Shown: in pieces, positions 43,963 through 52,450 of the stretch
How the letters are laid out: each line of letters begins with the position of its first letter
Numbering within the stretch: the first letter of the stretch is position 1
Assembly (NCBI RefSeq): GCF_015476655.1
Contig: NZ_JABFHF010000007.1
Span: 152,800 to 216,799 of the forward strand
Direction of reading: 5' to 3'
DNA from: Aquiflexum lacus
Lineage (GTDB): Bacteria > Bacteroidota > Bacteroidia > Cytophagales > Cyclobacteriaceae
DNA: 64,000 nucleotides
Position numbers and translations under genes: made by a program
Notes under the pieces: model-generated
Database searches by the model: none
Seen by the model: the letters and a program-made list of their open reading frames with translations, nothing else
Told to the model about the DNA's origin: nothing

Positions 43963-45534
43963 TCACGAATGATCTTCCTGAGGTCCTTTTGGTGGTACCA
44001 TCAGTACACTTTCTTTATCAACCATAACGGCCCCCGGGGCAGAACCTTTTATCTTTCTTACATACTTTGAGGGGGTGTAAATCACCGGTGCGAGACTATC
44101 ATTTTTGTTTTTGGAATAGTAGGCCGCCAATTCTGCTGCCCTCTCTATCACTGATTTTGGGAAATTAATTCCGGATCTATATTTGATCAGCACATGTGAC
44201 CCCGATACGTCTTTGGCATGAAGCCAAAGGTCTTCTTTCCAGGCAAAATTCCGTAACAGTTCATCATTGGCTTTTGCAGATTTCCCTACCAAAATCTCAA
44301 AACCTTCAATCTCAAAACGCTTGTAGGGCACTTGTTCTTCCTGTTCTTTTGATTTGGGGGTAAGGTGATTTCTTTTGATAAAATCCCTCAAGGATCTGAA
44401 ATCTGAAAACTCTTTAATCTCGGCTATCCATTCGTTAGTTTGGCCCAGAAGTTTTTCTTTTTCGATCAGGTTTAGAAAAAGTTGTTCAGTTTCCTTTTTT
44501 CTGTTCTTGGATTTCCGATATAGGTTTTCAGCATATTTCTGAGGACTCTGTTCTCTTTTGAGTTTGAATAGTTCGTGTTTACCGCTGTAAAAATTGAATA
44601 GTTCAATATCCTCTTGCCCCTTTTCTATTAGGTGCAGGTTTGCCATGATGATATCGGCAGTTTGCGAAGGAGATATCTCATTTTCCAATCCTTCAAGTTT
44701 CTGGGTAGTTTTTTGAATATATGCTACTGTCCTTTTATTCTGATCTTCAAGTTGCTTTAACCAGTGATTTTTTTCCTTTTCGAATGACTGAATGACTACT
44801 CGGTACCTAAACAGTTCATTGCAGGCTTTGATCGGATCCTCGGTTTGAAATAATGAATCAGGTGCAGGTAATAGACTCAGCAAATATTCATTTCCCTGAT
44901 GTACAATATGATATAGCGGACTCTCCAACATGTCCAAAAGCGTGGTCATCAATTCCCATTTTTTGTCTATGCTACCTTCGAGGTATCCATTGCTTTTTAG
45001 CCATTCCCTTGGGATTTTTCCTAATGTGGGGAGGAATTTGGAAGCATTTCCTTCCAGAAATTTGAAAGTATCATAATCTAAAGTCAGCTCTTTGGCAAGA
45101 GATTCTATTTCTATCTCTTTATCATCTCTTAGTTCATTTCTGAATAAAAGAAGTGGTAGTTTAGATCCAACGTGGAAATATAGGATATTGCTACGTGTCC
45201 CATGTAGCTTAAACAATAGATTGCTTCCATCGGAAAGACTAATTACGAAAGCCCTTTCAAATTTGATAGGATCAATTCCTGTTATCTTTTTCCCGATCAA
45301 TTCCGGAAAGAGGGAGATGGTGTTTTTTTTACTTCTTTTGAATCCATCAGGAAAGGCCAAGCATGAAACAGACGGCAATAGATTGGCCCTTATATAAGCT
45401 TCATTATTTTGTAATGAGCAACCTATGACCAATTCGTCTTTGTTTTGGGAAAAACATTCCATAATTTCCATACCAACAAATTTCCTCTCCAATTCTGGGA
45501 TCAGGAATTTCAAAAAATGATAATTAAAATGCAT
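43963..45534 (-). CDS. NFACT-domain protein, RqcH-like
   Basis: A 523-residue protein with an NFACT-N-like half (MHFNYHFLKFLIPELERKF, KFERAFVISLSDGSNLLFKLHG), a central coiled coil (about 270-400, rich in Glu/Lys) and the NFACT-R domain (FEILVGKSAKANDELLRNF, LHAKDVSGSHVLIKY, PSKYVRKIKGSAPGAVMV). RqcH/Rqc2 homologues bind stalled 50S-peptidyl-tRNA complexes and add alanine tails for ribosome-associated quality control. It ends the five-gene minus operon, 2 bp after the MBL gene. Whether this copy makes Ala tails is inferred from the family. Confidence 0.9.
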   Translation of the reverse strand: MHFNYHFLKFLIPELERKFVGMEIMECFSQNKDELVIGCSLQNNEAYIRANLLPSVSCLAFPDGFKRSKKNTISLFPELIGKKITGIDPIKFERAFVISLSDGSNLLFKLHGTRSNILYFHVGSKLPLLLFRNELRDDKEIEIESLAKELTLDYDTFKFLEGNASKFLPTLGKIPREWLKSNGYLEGSIDKKWELMTTLLDMLESPLYHIVHQGNEYLLSLLPAPDSLFQTEDPIKACNELFRYRVVIQSFEKEKNHWLKQLEDQNKRTVAYIQKTTQKLEGLENEISPSQTADIIMANLHLIEKGQEDIELFNFYSGKHELFKLKREQSPQKYAENLYRKSKNRKKETEQLFLNLIEKEKLLGQTNEWIAEIKEFSDFRSLRDFIKRNHLTPKSKEQEEQVPYKRFEIEGFEILVGKSAKANDELLRNFAWKEDLWLHAKDVSGSHVLIKYRSGINFPKSVIERAAELAAYYSKNKNDSLAPVIYTPSKYVRKIKGSAPGAVMVDKESVLMVPPKGPQEDHS

Positions 45535-45536
45535 GG

Positions 45537-46298
45537 TTATATTTCTATTTGAAGTCCGTCATAAGCTAGACGGATATGAGGGGGCATTGTTTTCTCGACT
45601 TCATTGTGTGTTCCTAATTTGTGGCTTATGTGTGTGAAATATGCCCGCTCAGGTTTTAAAAAATCTACAATTTCAATGGCTTCTTTTAGGGTGAAATGGG
45701 ATAGGTGATGGGTTTGTTGAAGCGCATTCAACACCAGTACTTTTGTCCCTTTGATTTTTTCAAGTTCAATGTCGTCAATATACTTTGCATCGGTGATGTA
45801 AGTGAAGTCACCAAACCTAAATCCGAACACAGGCAACCGATAATGCATCACTTGAATTGGAACAACTCTTATCCCCTCCGCTTCAAATGGAGCATTGGTG
45901 ATTTCATGGGTGGTTACGGAAGGGACACCGGGATATTTGACTTCTTCAAAAATATAAGAGAACTCCCGTTTTATTTGATTCAGCACTTTTTCAGTCCCGT
46001 AAATGGGCATGTCCTTTTTTTGAAGAAAATTGTAGGATCTGATGTCATCTAATCCTGCTGTATGGTCTTTGTGTTCGTGGGTGAAAAGTATACAATCCAG
46101 CTTTTGGATTTTTTCTCTGAGCATTTGCTGCCTGAAATCAGGCCCTGTATCAATGACGATATTTTTGTTTTCTATTTCTAAATGGATGGCACTGCGGAGT
46201 CTCTTGTCTCTGTAATCCAGAGAACTACAGACCGGACAGTCACATCCGATTACTGGAACACCTTGGGAAGTACCTGTCCCTAAAAATGTAACTTTCAA
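45537..46298 (-). CDS. MBL-fold metallo-hydrolase, PhnP-like
   Basis: A 253-residue hydrolase. The metal-binding motif HEHKDHT is at 74-80, and TGTSQGVPVIGCDCPVC near the N-terminus holds the extra Cys zinc site typical of PhnP-type phosphodiesterases. YITDAKYID and YFTHISHKLGTH give the remaining ligands. PhnP acts on cyclic nucleotide or sugar phosphodiesters; here no phn genes are present, so the substrate is open. It overlaps the 92-residue gene by 4 bp (ATGA) and is 2 bp from the NFACT gene. Confidence 0.9.
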   Translation of the reverse strand: MKVTFLGTGTSQGVPVIGCDCPVCSSLDYRDKRLRSAIHLEIENKNIVIDTGPDFRQQMLREKIQKLDCILFTHEHKDHTAGLDDIRSYNFLQKKDMPIYGTEKVLNQIKREFSYIFEEVKYPGVPSVTTHEITNAPFEAEGIRVVPIQVMHYRLPVFGFRFGDFTYITDAKYIDDIELEKIKGTKVLVLNALQQTHHLSHFTLKEAIEIVDFLKPERAYFTHISHKLGTHNEVEKTMPPHIRLAYDGLQIEI

Positions 46299-46573
46299 AG
46301 TTTCAATTTGGTTTGTTGCAGTTCAGAAATCAGGTCCTGCAGTTTTTTATCAGAAAAATCCTTGGTGCTGAAACCAATTTCTTTGATGATATCAATCAAA
46401 GTATTGATTTTGCCGTCGAGGGTATAATATTTATTGATGATGACAATTTTATTTTCTTTAAGGATACAATATCCCGATTTGAAATTGCCTTTTTCGTATC
46501 TCAAAATATATTCTGAGGAAGCAAATAGGTTTTCAAGCTTATCCAGAAAATTTTTGGTGTACTTAATAGTCAT
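46295..46573 (-). CDS. Conserved small protein of unknown function
   Basis: A 92-residue soluble protein without signal or membrane segment. It is mixed alpha/beta in look: FLDKLENLFASSEYILRYEKG, then a hydrophobic strand KIVIINKYYTL, and helical ends (TLIDIIKEIGF, LQDLISELQQTKLKL). No motif is recognised. It overlaps both neighbours by 4 bp (receiver upstream, MBL downstream), so it is expressed with them in fixed ratio. Context suggests a link to signalling or to the MBL enzyme. Confidence 0.75.
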   Translation of the reverse strand: MTIKYTKNFLDKLENLFASSEYILRYEKGNFKSGYCILKENKIVIINKYYTLDGKINTLIDIIKEIGFSTKDFSDKKLQDLISELQQTKLKL

Positions 46574-46956
46574 TCTGTTGATGTCAGATGTTTTTTTACT
46601 GTAGCCAATAAATGGTCATAATCCAGAGGTTTTTGAATATAATCATTTAAACCTGCTTTTTTGAAGTCATCAAGGGTGTAATTCTTGTAATTCCCGGTGA
46701 TAGCAACAATTGGAATATCTGCTTTCTTTTTGTCTTCTAAATTCCTAATGGCTTTGGTACATTCTATACCATCCATTACAGGCATATTGATATCCATTAG
46801 TATAAGATCAAAATTCTCTGACGAAAGTTTATCCAATACCTGTTTACCATTTTTTACGGCTGTGATATTGTAATTTTCAAACATCAACACATTTTTTGTG
46901 AGGTTGATGATAACTGAACTGTCTTCAGCGACCAGAACTTTTTTATTTTCCGTCAT
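46570..46956 (-). CDS. Single-domain response regulator (receiver only)
   Basis: A 128-residue CheY-like protein. Acidic residues are in VAEDS (Glu11, Asp12), the phospho-acceptor is Asp55 in LMDINMPVMDG, Thr87 is in AITGN and Lys109 in IQKPLD. There is no output domain, so it acts through protein contacts or as a phosphate sink or relay. It overlaps the upstream receiver-HPt gene by 4 bp and the downstream small gene by 4 bp. A histidine kinase must come from elsewhere in the genome. Confidence 0.93.
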   Translation of the reverse strand: MTENKKVLVAEDSSVIINLTKNVLMFENYNITAVKNGKQVLDKLSSENFDLILMDINMPVMDGIECTKAIRNLEDKKKADIPIVAITGNYKNYTLDDFKKAGLNDYIQKPLDYDHLLATVKKHLTSTE

Positions 46957-47702
46957 GGATTTAACAATTGAGAAGTTTTAATTTTGGATTTGAATGATTG
47001 TATAAGGGTTTTCAAATATAGAGATTCTTCTAACGTATTTTCAAAATTTTGGGTTTTTATGTTTTTTTCAAATTTTCTGCAGAAGTTAAATATTTCCATT
47101 GCCCCCAAAGTCCCGGAATTCCCTTTGATAATATGCAACTTTTCTCCAATTTCATCAAATTGTTTATTTGAAATGAGATTTTCAACATCTAAGAGAATCT
47201 GATCTGATTCTTCCATGAACTCATCATACACAGCACGTATATTTTCTGGTGTATTAAATCTCAAAAGCTGCTTTAAAACTTTTACATCTAATTCATTGTC
47301 AGGGTCTATTGTAGGATTGGATAAAGGTCCCGTATCGGTTCTTCTTATATGTTGGTCTATGCATTCCAAAAGCATTTTTGGTTTGATAGGTTTGGGGACA
47401 AAATCATCAAAACCTGTTGCCAAAAAATAATCCCGGTCACTCTCGTTGGCATAGGCGGAGACAGCAATGATAGGACAATTGCATATCTGTTCGTTTTTGA
47501 TGATTTTCAGCGTGTTTATTCCGTCCAATACAGTCATTTGAATATCCATAAGGATCAAGTCGAAACTTTCCTCTTTTAACTTTTCAAGTGCTGCCTTGCC
47601 ATTTTGGGCTGATTCAAAGAGATATAGTTGGCCAATGATGTGCTCAAAAACCTTTCTGTTTAGCGCATTGTCATCCACTATCAGCACCTTTTTGTTATTC
47701 AT
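46953..47702 (-). CDS. Receiver plus HPt phosphotransfer protein
   Basis: A 249-residue two-domain signalling protein. The N-terminal receiver has VDDN, phospho-acceptor Asp53 in LMDIQMTVLDG and Lys104 in VPKPIK. The C-terminal HPt domain (about 150-245) has His190 in EKLHIIKGNSGTLGA, the phospho-accepting motif. It is first in the five-gene overlapping operon and followed by a stand-alone receiver, so a relay Asp-His-Asp through the two proteins is plausible. No kinase is encoded here. It is divergent from miaA. Confidence 0.92.
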   Translation of the reverse strand: MNNKKVLIVDDNALNRKVFEHIIGQLYLFESAQNGKAALEKLKEESFDLILMDIQMTVLDGINTLKIIKNEQICNCPIIAVSAYANESDRDYFLATGFDDFVPKPIKPKMLLECIDQHIRRTDTGPLSNPTIDPDNELDVKVLKQLLRFNTPENIRAVYDEFMEESDQILLDVENLISNKQFDEIGEKLHIIKGNSGTLGAMEIFNFCRKFEKNIKTQNFENTLEESLYLKTLIQSFKSKIKTSQLLNP

Positions 47703-47723
47703 TTTATTTTATTGGTAATTTTG
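47691..47723 (+). promoter_or_regulatory. Predicted promoter of miaA
   Basis: TTTG (47691-47694) and TAATTTTG (47716-47723) are spaced by 21 bp and match the Bacteroidota -33/-7 boxes. The box overlaps the first codons of the divergent receiver-HPt gene. The TTG start of miaA is 29 bp beyond. Confidence 0.45.
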
Positions 47724-47752
47724 ATACTTACACTAAACCCTCTTTTTCAATC

Positions 47753-48664
47753 TTGGATCCTAAAAATAAACATTTATTAGTAATTGCTGGCCCTACGGCG
47801 GTTGGAAAAACAGAAACATGTCTAAATCTAGCTGGATTTTTTCAAACAGAAATCATCTCTTCTGATAGCAGACAGTTTTATAAAGAAATGGATTTGGGTA
47901 CAGCAAAACCAAGTCAGGAGGAATTGTCAGTCGTACCCCATCACTTTATTGATTCTCTTTCAATTCATGAGGAATATGATGTTAAAAAATTTGAGCATGA
48001 TACCATGCAGCTTCTTCAAAATCTTTTTCAAAAGCACGATGTGGTTTTGATGACCGGTGGTTCAGGTTTGTACATTGATGCTGTTTGTCATGGATTTGAT
48101 GACATTCCTGATCTTGACCCTTCTATCAGAAAACAACTAATATCGGATTATGGAGAAAAAGGAGTCGAATACCTACAAGTAATGTTGGAGAGGATTGATC
48201 CTGTTTATTATAATCTTGTCGATAGAAATAACCCCCAAAGGTTGATGAGGGCTTTAGAGGTTGGTATTGGGACCGGAAAGCCCTATAGTTCTTTTAGAAA
48301 AAACAAAAAAAATATCCGTGACTTTCAAATCATCAAGATTGGTCTAGAAAGAGATCGAGAAGAATTGTATCAGCGTATTGATCAAAGAATGGACCTGATG
48401 ATAGAAAAAGGATTATTTGAAGAGGCAGAGCAACTATTTCCGCTTCGACATTTGAATGCATTGCAGACAGTGGGTTATTCTGAGATTTTCGGATTTTTGG
48501 AAGGTAAATATAACAAAGGAGAAGCCATACGTCTGTTGAAAAGAAATTCCAGAAGATATGCCAAAAGGCAACTGACATGGTTCAAGCGAATTTCAGACAT
48601 GAAATGGTTTCATCCTGACCAATTCAAAAAAATGTTGGATTATATCACTTCTGAAATCGAATAG
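47753..48664 (+). CDS. miaA: tRNA dimethylallyltransferase
   Basis: A 303-residue enzyme that adds a dimethylallyl group to N6 of A37 in tRNAs reading UNN codons. The P-loop GPTAVGKT is at 13-20. SSDSRQFYKEMDLGTAKPS and the DPVYYNLVDRNNPQRLMRALEV region with GSGLY are family hallmarks. The start is TTG: the P-loop is too close for any later start, and no in-frame ATG precedes it. It stands alone, divergent from the signalling operon. Confidence 0.96.
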   Translation: MDPKNKHLLVIAGPTAVGKTETCLNLAGFFQTEIISSDSRQFYKEMDLGTAKPSQEELSVVPHHFIDSLSIHEEYDVKKFEHDTMQLLQNLFQKHDVVLMTGGSGLYIDAVCHGFDDIPDLDPSIRKQLISDYGEKGVEYLQVMLERIDPVYYNLVDRNNPQRLMRALEVGIGTGKPYSSFRKNKKNIRDFQIIKIGLERDREELYQRIDQRMDLMIEKGLFEEAEQLFPLRHLNALQTVGYSEIFGFLEGKYNKGEAIRLLKRNSRRYAKRQLTWFKRISDMKWFHPDQFKKMLDYITSEIE

Positions 48665-48688
48665 ATAGATCAACAAATCATAGAGGGT

Positions 48689-49057
48689 TTAAATGGTTTT
48701 GTGCCCCATTAAGCTTGCAACAAAGCTATATGGTCTTTTTCCGATCAATTTATTGTATTGTGCTTTGGTAAGTTTAAGAGACTGAAACGGTACTTTTACT
48801 TCTGTGTCAAAAATGTTGTCGTTTTTAGCTTCAAGACCTGACTTTGTTTTTTTATACGCCCCTTCTATCAGCTCAAAAGTCTTTTCATCAATTTTGGGTT
48901 CAGTCTTGACCTGATTTCCAAATTTAGACAATCCTTCAATGATTGAATTCTGATAGAGGAGAATTGCCTTTTTCTTTGAATTTAAGGTGTTGTTGACAAC
49001 CATAAAGAATAAGGCTACCACCGCCCCAAGAATAATTATTAAAGGAATGTATCCCAT
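48689..49057 (-). CDS. Small membrane-anchored protein of unknown function
   Basis: A 122-residue protein with one N-terminal membrane segment (GYIPLIIILGAVVALFFMVV) and a soluble, mostly helical rest with many Lys/Glu (KKAILLYQNSIIEGLSKFG). The opening resembles short LemA-like anchors, but the LemA core is absent, so I leave it unassigned. It lies 6 bp downstream of pfkA on the same strand, which suggests co-transcription, and converges on miaA. Confidence 0.7.
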   Translation of the reverse strand: MGYIPLIIILGAVVALFFMVVNNTLNSKKKAILLYQNSIIEGLSKFGNQVKTEPKIDEKTFELIEGAYKKTKSGLEAKNDNIFDTEVKVPFQSLKLTKAQYNKLIGKRPYSFVASLMGHKTI

Positions 49058-49063
49058 ATTTTT

Positions 49064-50044
49064 TTATATACTTAAGATTTCGATAAGTTTTAGATGGTCT
49101 CCAGTGAGTGGTTTGGTTTTATTGATACAATCATCAAATGGAGTGTATAAAACCTCTCCACTTACCACTCCTGCCATACAATTGGATTTGCCATCAATCA
49201 AACCTTCAACAGCTGCCATCCCGCATCTTGAGGCCAATACCCGGTCACGAGCAGTAGGGTTTCCTCCCCTTTGAATATGTCCTAAAGTCGTCACTTTGAA
49301 TTCCTTATCTTCATCCTGGATTTTGTTTTTGACTTTTTCCATGATTTGGTCTGCGTTGCCCTCTTCACCCCCTTCTGCAACGACAATGATACTCGAGGAT
49401 TTAGTTTTTCGAAGATTCTTCAGGGATTTCACAACTTTCTTGATATCAGTTTCGGTTTCCGGAACCATGACAAACTCCGCACCTCCTCCAATTCCACATT
49501 CGACAGCAATATAGCCACTGTCCCTTCCCATCACTTCCACAAAAAATATCCTATCGTGTGCTGCTGCGGTATCCCGGATTTTGTCAATAGCTTCCAAAGC
49601 TGTATTGACAGCAGTATCAAAGCCAATGGTATAATCTGTACCATAAATATCGTTGTCGATAGTACCGGGGCATCCTATCACCGGAATGCCAAACTCTTCA
49701 AAAAACACTTTTGCACCTGTAAAAGTACCGTCCCCTCCGATGGCAACCAAACCTTCAATACCATTGGCACGAAGTTGGTCATAAGCTTTCTTTCGACCTT
49801 CTTTGGTCATGAATTGCTCACTCCTTGCAGATTTGAGGATGGTGCCACCCCGTTGAATGATATTGCTGACTGAATGGGATTGCATTTTTTTGATATTTCC
49901 ATTGATCATCCCATCATATCCGTAACTGATACCATAGATTTCCAATCCTTTAAAAATTGATGTCCTGACTACTGCCCTGATACAGGCATTCATCCCCGGC
50001 GCATCTCCACCTGAAGTATAAACTGCTATTCTTTTCATGTTCAA
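49064..50044 (-). CDS. pfkA: ATP-dependent 6-phosphofructokinase
   Basis: A 326-residue glycolytic kinase that phosphorylates fructose-6-phosphate. GGDAPGMN at 12-19 and GGDGTFTGA (ATP site) are present. The catalytic segment GTIDNDIYGTDYTIG has the Asp base, and VEVMGRDSGYIA and GHIQRGGNPTARDR bind sugar phosphate. The Gly in GGDGT, rather than GGDDT, points to ATP rather than PPi as donor. The Met two codons on (MKRIAVYTSGG) may be the true start. It is followed by a small membrane protein gene. Confidence 0.96.
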   Translation of the reverse strand: MNMKRIAVYTSGGDAPGMNACIRAVVRTSIFKGLEIYGISYGYDGMINGNIKKMQSHSVSNIIQRGGTILKSARSEQFMTKEGRKKAYDQLRANGIEGLVAIGGDGTFTGAKVFFEEFGIPVIGCPGTIDNDIYGTDYTIGFDTAVNTALEAIDKIRDTAAAHDRIFFVEVMGRDSGYIAVECGIGGGAEFVMVPETETDIKKVVKSLKNLRKTKSSSIIVVAEGGEEGNADQIMEKVKNKIQDEDKEFKVTTLGHIQRGGNPTARDRVLASRCGMAAVEGLIDGKSNCMAGVVSGEVLYTPFDDCINKTKPLTGDHLKLIEILSI

Positions 50045-50230
50045 TAGGTCTTTCGAACCTTAAAATTACTCATAAAAAGATGCTTTTGTTCATAGAAAGA
50101 CAAATTTTTGACTTATTTGATATTTAGGAATTGTTAGACCCTAAGCTCCAAAAGAGTTACTGTCATCAATCTCAATGAGTTAAAAAAATGAATTGGTCAG
50201 CGGTTGTTTTTTCCGCTGACCAATTTGTAC

Positions 50231-50578
50231 TCAAACTGAAGTCACTTTTTCACCGAGGAGTAAAACTTCATCAATCTGCACTTCTGAAAAATATTTTTTG
50301 TTTCCGTCTTTATCGTTGTAGGATCTGTTGATCAATTTCCCACCTACTGCGACCTCTGAACCTTTGTCAGTGTATTTTTCGATGATTTCGGCCGGAAGAC
50401 CCCAAGCTATAATGTTATGCCAAGTGGTTTCTTCCACTTTTTCCCCTTTGTTGTTTTTGAAAATTTCTTTGGTGGCCAACCTAAAAGTTGCCTTGATCGT
50501 TCCTTTGTCAAAATGTTTGACCTCTGCTTTGGCACCCAATCTCCCGATTAGTTGTACCTGATTTCTGATTCTGTTCAT
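50231..50578 (-). CDS. ssb: Single-stranded DNA-binding protein (short paralogue)
   Basis: A 115-residue OB-fold protein: MNRIRNQVQLIGRLGAKAEV, RLATKEIFKNNKGEKVEETT, WHNIIAWGLPAEIIEKYTDKG and VQIDEVLLLG follow the SSB pattern. It ends KVTSV right after the fold and lacks the acidic DDDIPF-like tip through which canonical SSB recruits repair and replication partners. So it is probably a secondary SSB, used for example in recombination or uptake, and not the main replicative one (inference). It is a single gene, divergent from the S10 peptidase. Confidence 0.9.
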   Translation of the reverse strand: MNRIRNQVQLIGRLGAKAEVKHFDKGTIKATFRLATKEIFKNNKGEKVEETTWHNIIAWGLPAEIIEKYTDKGSEVAVGGKLINRSYNDKDGNKKYFSEVQIDEVLLLGEKVTSV

Positions 50579-50678
50579 GATTTTTTGTTTTGATTTGAAA
50601 AAAGGACTTTTGTTCCTGATAATTTGGAAGCAATGCTACAAAATTGATTGATTCATTGAAAAATAGTCGGGTTACAGT

Positions 50679-50715
50679 CGTTTGTATCCGTTTGTATCCG
50701 TTTGTGATACGGATA
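50679..50715. promoter_or_regulatory. Tandem 10-bp repeats and inverted repeat between ssb and S10 peptidase
   Basis: CGTTTGTATC occurs twice in tandem (50679-50698) and CGTTTGTGATAC follows. TATCCG-N9-CGGATA (50695-50715) makes an inverted repeat over the same bases. Spacing of one helical turn suggests a protein-binding site. It lies 101 bp from the ssb start and 142 bp from the S10 start. Confidence 0.4.
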
Positions 50716-50856
50716 AATATCAAGTTTTCTCAATTGCCATGTACTGATTTTAGTTTAAATGAATTTCTAAATAAGACATATGTCCTTTATAAAAAATAGG
50801 ATGGAGGTATTCATGAATTTATTTAGCTTTAAGCATCAATCAACAAAATATCTTAT

Positions 50857-52362
50857 ATGAAAAAATTAATATTAATACTAAGTCTGTTTGTCTTTTTTGA
50901 AGGCCAATTGGTGGCCCAAGAAAAAACAGCTGAAAAAGCAATACCTGAAGGTGAAGTTTTTAACTCAACACAAACTGTACGAATCAACAATGTGACCCAC
51001 ACGCTGAAGACCCGTGCAGGAACAATGCAGCTCAGGGATGAAAACAATGAACCAATTGCGCTACATGGCTTTACAGCTTATTTTAAGGAAGATGGCCCTT
51101 CCAAAAGACCGATTATCTTTTCCTACAATGGTGGGCCAGGTTCATCATCCTATTGGTTGCATATGGGAGTAATGGGGCCAAAAAGGATAGTGGTGCAAGA
51201 CCCTGGTTATACTCCTGCCGCTCCGTATCAATTGGTCAACAATGACTATTCAATTTTGGATGTTGCAGATGTGGTGATGATGGATCCTATTGGTACAGGA
51301 TTGAGTATGCCAATTGGTAAAGCGGAGGGCAAAGATTTCTGGGGGGTAGACCAGGATATCAGAGCGATCAGTTTATTCATTATGCAGTTTTTAAAAGAAT
51401 ATGACCGCCTGCAATCCCCCAAGTATTTATTGGGCGAAAGTTATGGCACCATGAGAAATGCTGGAGTAATGAAATATCTATTGGACAAAGGATATGCCCT
51501 CAATGGGGTAGTTATGGTATCCTCAGTGTTTGATATCAGGTCATTGGCATTTCCTGTCCAAGAAAGTAACTCATACCTAGTGCATTTCCCTACTTATGCT
51601 ACTACTGCATGGTACCATGACAAGCTGCCTAACAAGAATCCAAATCTGGAAGCTTTTGTAGATGAAGTGAGGGAATTCACGGAAGAAGAGTATTTGCCTG
51701 CTCTTTTTAAAGGAAGCAGGCTTAGCGATGCGGAAAAAAACAGTGTTGCCGAAAAGATGGAAAAGTATGCAGGTATTTCGAAAGATATCTGGAAAAGGAA
51801 TAACCTGAGGATGACAGCCCGGGAATTTTTCAATGAATTGCTAAGAGAAGAAGGCATGACCGTGGGTAGATTGGATTCAAGATTTAAGGGCATTAACCCA
51901 TTGCCACAAAATCAAAATGCAATTACCGACCCACAGAGTGACGCGATTTCCCCTGCATATACAGCGGGTTTCTTGGATTACTTTCACAGAGATCTTGGTG
52001 TCAGCAAAAATTTGACTTATAAGACATCAGCCTATGCCTCACCTGGCTTCAAATGGGATTGGTCCCACAGAGGAAATGAAGGATGGGGCAGTATGATTTC
52101 CATCAATACAGCCATTGACATGGCAGATGCCATGAACAAGGATCCCAACGTCAAAGTATTGATGATGAATGGATACTATGATCTGGCCACCGTGTTTTAT
52201 GGAGTGGAGCACACCGTTGATCAGATGAACTTAAGACCGGAAATACGAGACAATATCATCATGACCTATTATGAGGCAGGACATATGTTTTACACGCATA
52301 TGCCTTCTTTGGTGAAGTTCAAAAAAGACTTGGCAGACTTTATCAAGGATACGAGCAGATAG
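50857..52362 (+). CDS. S10 family serine carboxypeptidase-like protein
   Basis: A 501-residue exported peptidase with a signal peptide (to about 21, LVAQ). The S10 fold motifs are in order: NGGPGSSSYW at 91-100 (oxyanion hole), the nucleophile Ser195 in LLGESYGTMR, Asp in MMNGYYDLATVF and His in YEAGHMFYTH. S10 enzymes remove C-terminal residues from peptides at acidic to neutral pH. It is a single gene with its own terminator. It adds to the two S9, one S13 and one metallopeptidase of this window. Confidence 0.93.
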   Translation: MKKLILILSLFVFFEGQLVAQEKTAEKAIPEGEVFNSTQTVRINNVTHTLKTRAGTMQLRDENNEPIALHGFTAYFKEDGPSKRPIIFSYNGGPGSSSYWLHMGVMGPKRIVVQDPGYTPAAPYQLVNNDYSILDVADVVMMDPIGTGLSMPIGKAEGKDFWGVDQDIRAISLFIMQFLKEYDRLQSPKYLLGESYGTMRNAGVMKYLLDKGYALNGVVMVSSVFDIRSLAFPVQESNSYLVHFPTYATTAWYHDKLPNKNPNLEAFVDEVREFTEEEYLPALFKGSRLSDAEKNSVAEKMEKYAGISKDIWKRNNLRMTAREFFNELLREEGMTVGRLDSRFKGINPLPQNQNAITDPQSDAISPAYTAGFLDYFHRDLGVSKNLTYKTSAYASPGFKWDWSHRGNEGWGSMISINTAIDMADAMNKDPNVKVLMMNGYYDLATVFYGVEHTVDQMNLRPEIRDNIIMTYYEAGHMFYTHMPSLVKFKKDLADFIKDTSR

Positions 52363-52401
52363 GTCTGTCTAAAGTTTGATTATAAATTATAACTAAAAAA
52401 G

Positions 52402-52431
52402 AAAAGCACCGGCAAGTGGCCGGTGCTTTGT
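52402..52431. terminator. Terminator between the S10 peptidase and the small secreted protein
   Basis: AAAGCACCGGC and GCCGGTGCTTT pair over 11 bp around a short loop, with A before and TTG after. It lies between two convergent genes. Confidence 0.88.
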
Positions 52432-52450
52432 TGTTAGTGGTTCAAATAAA

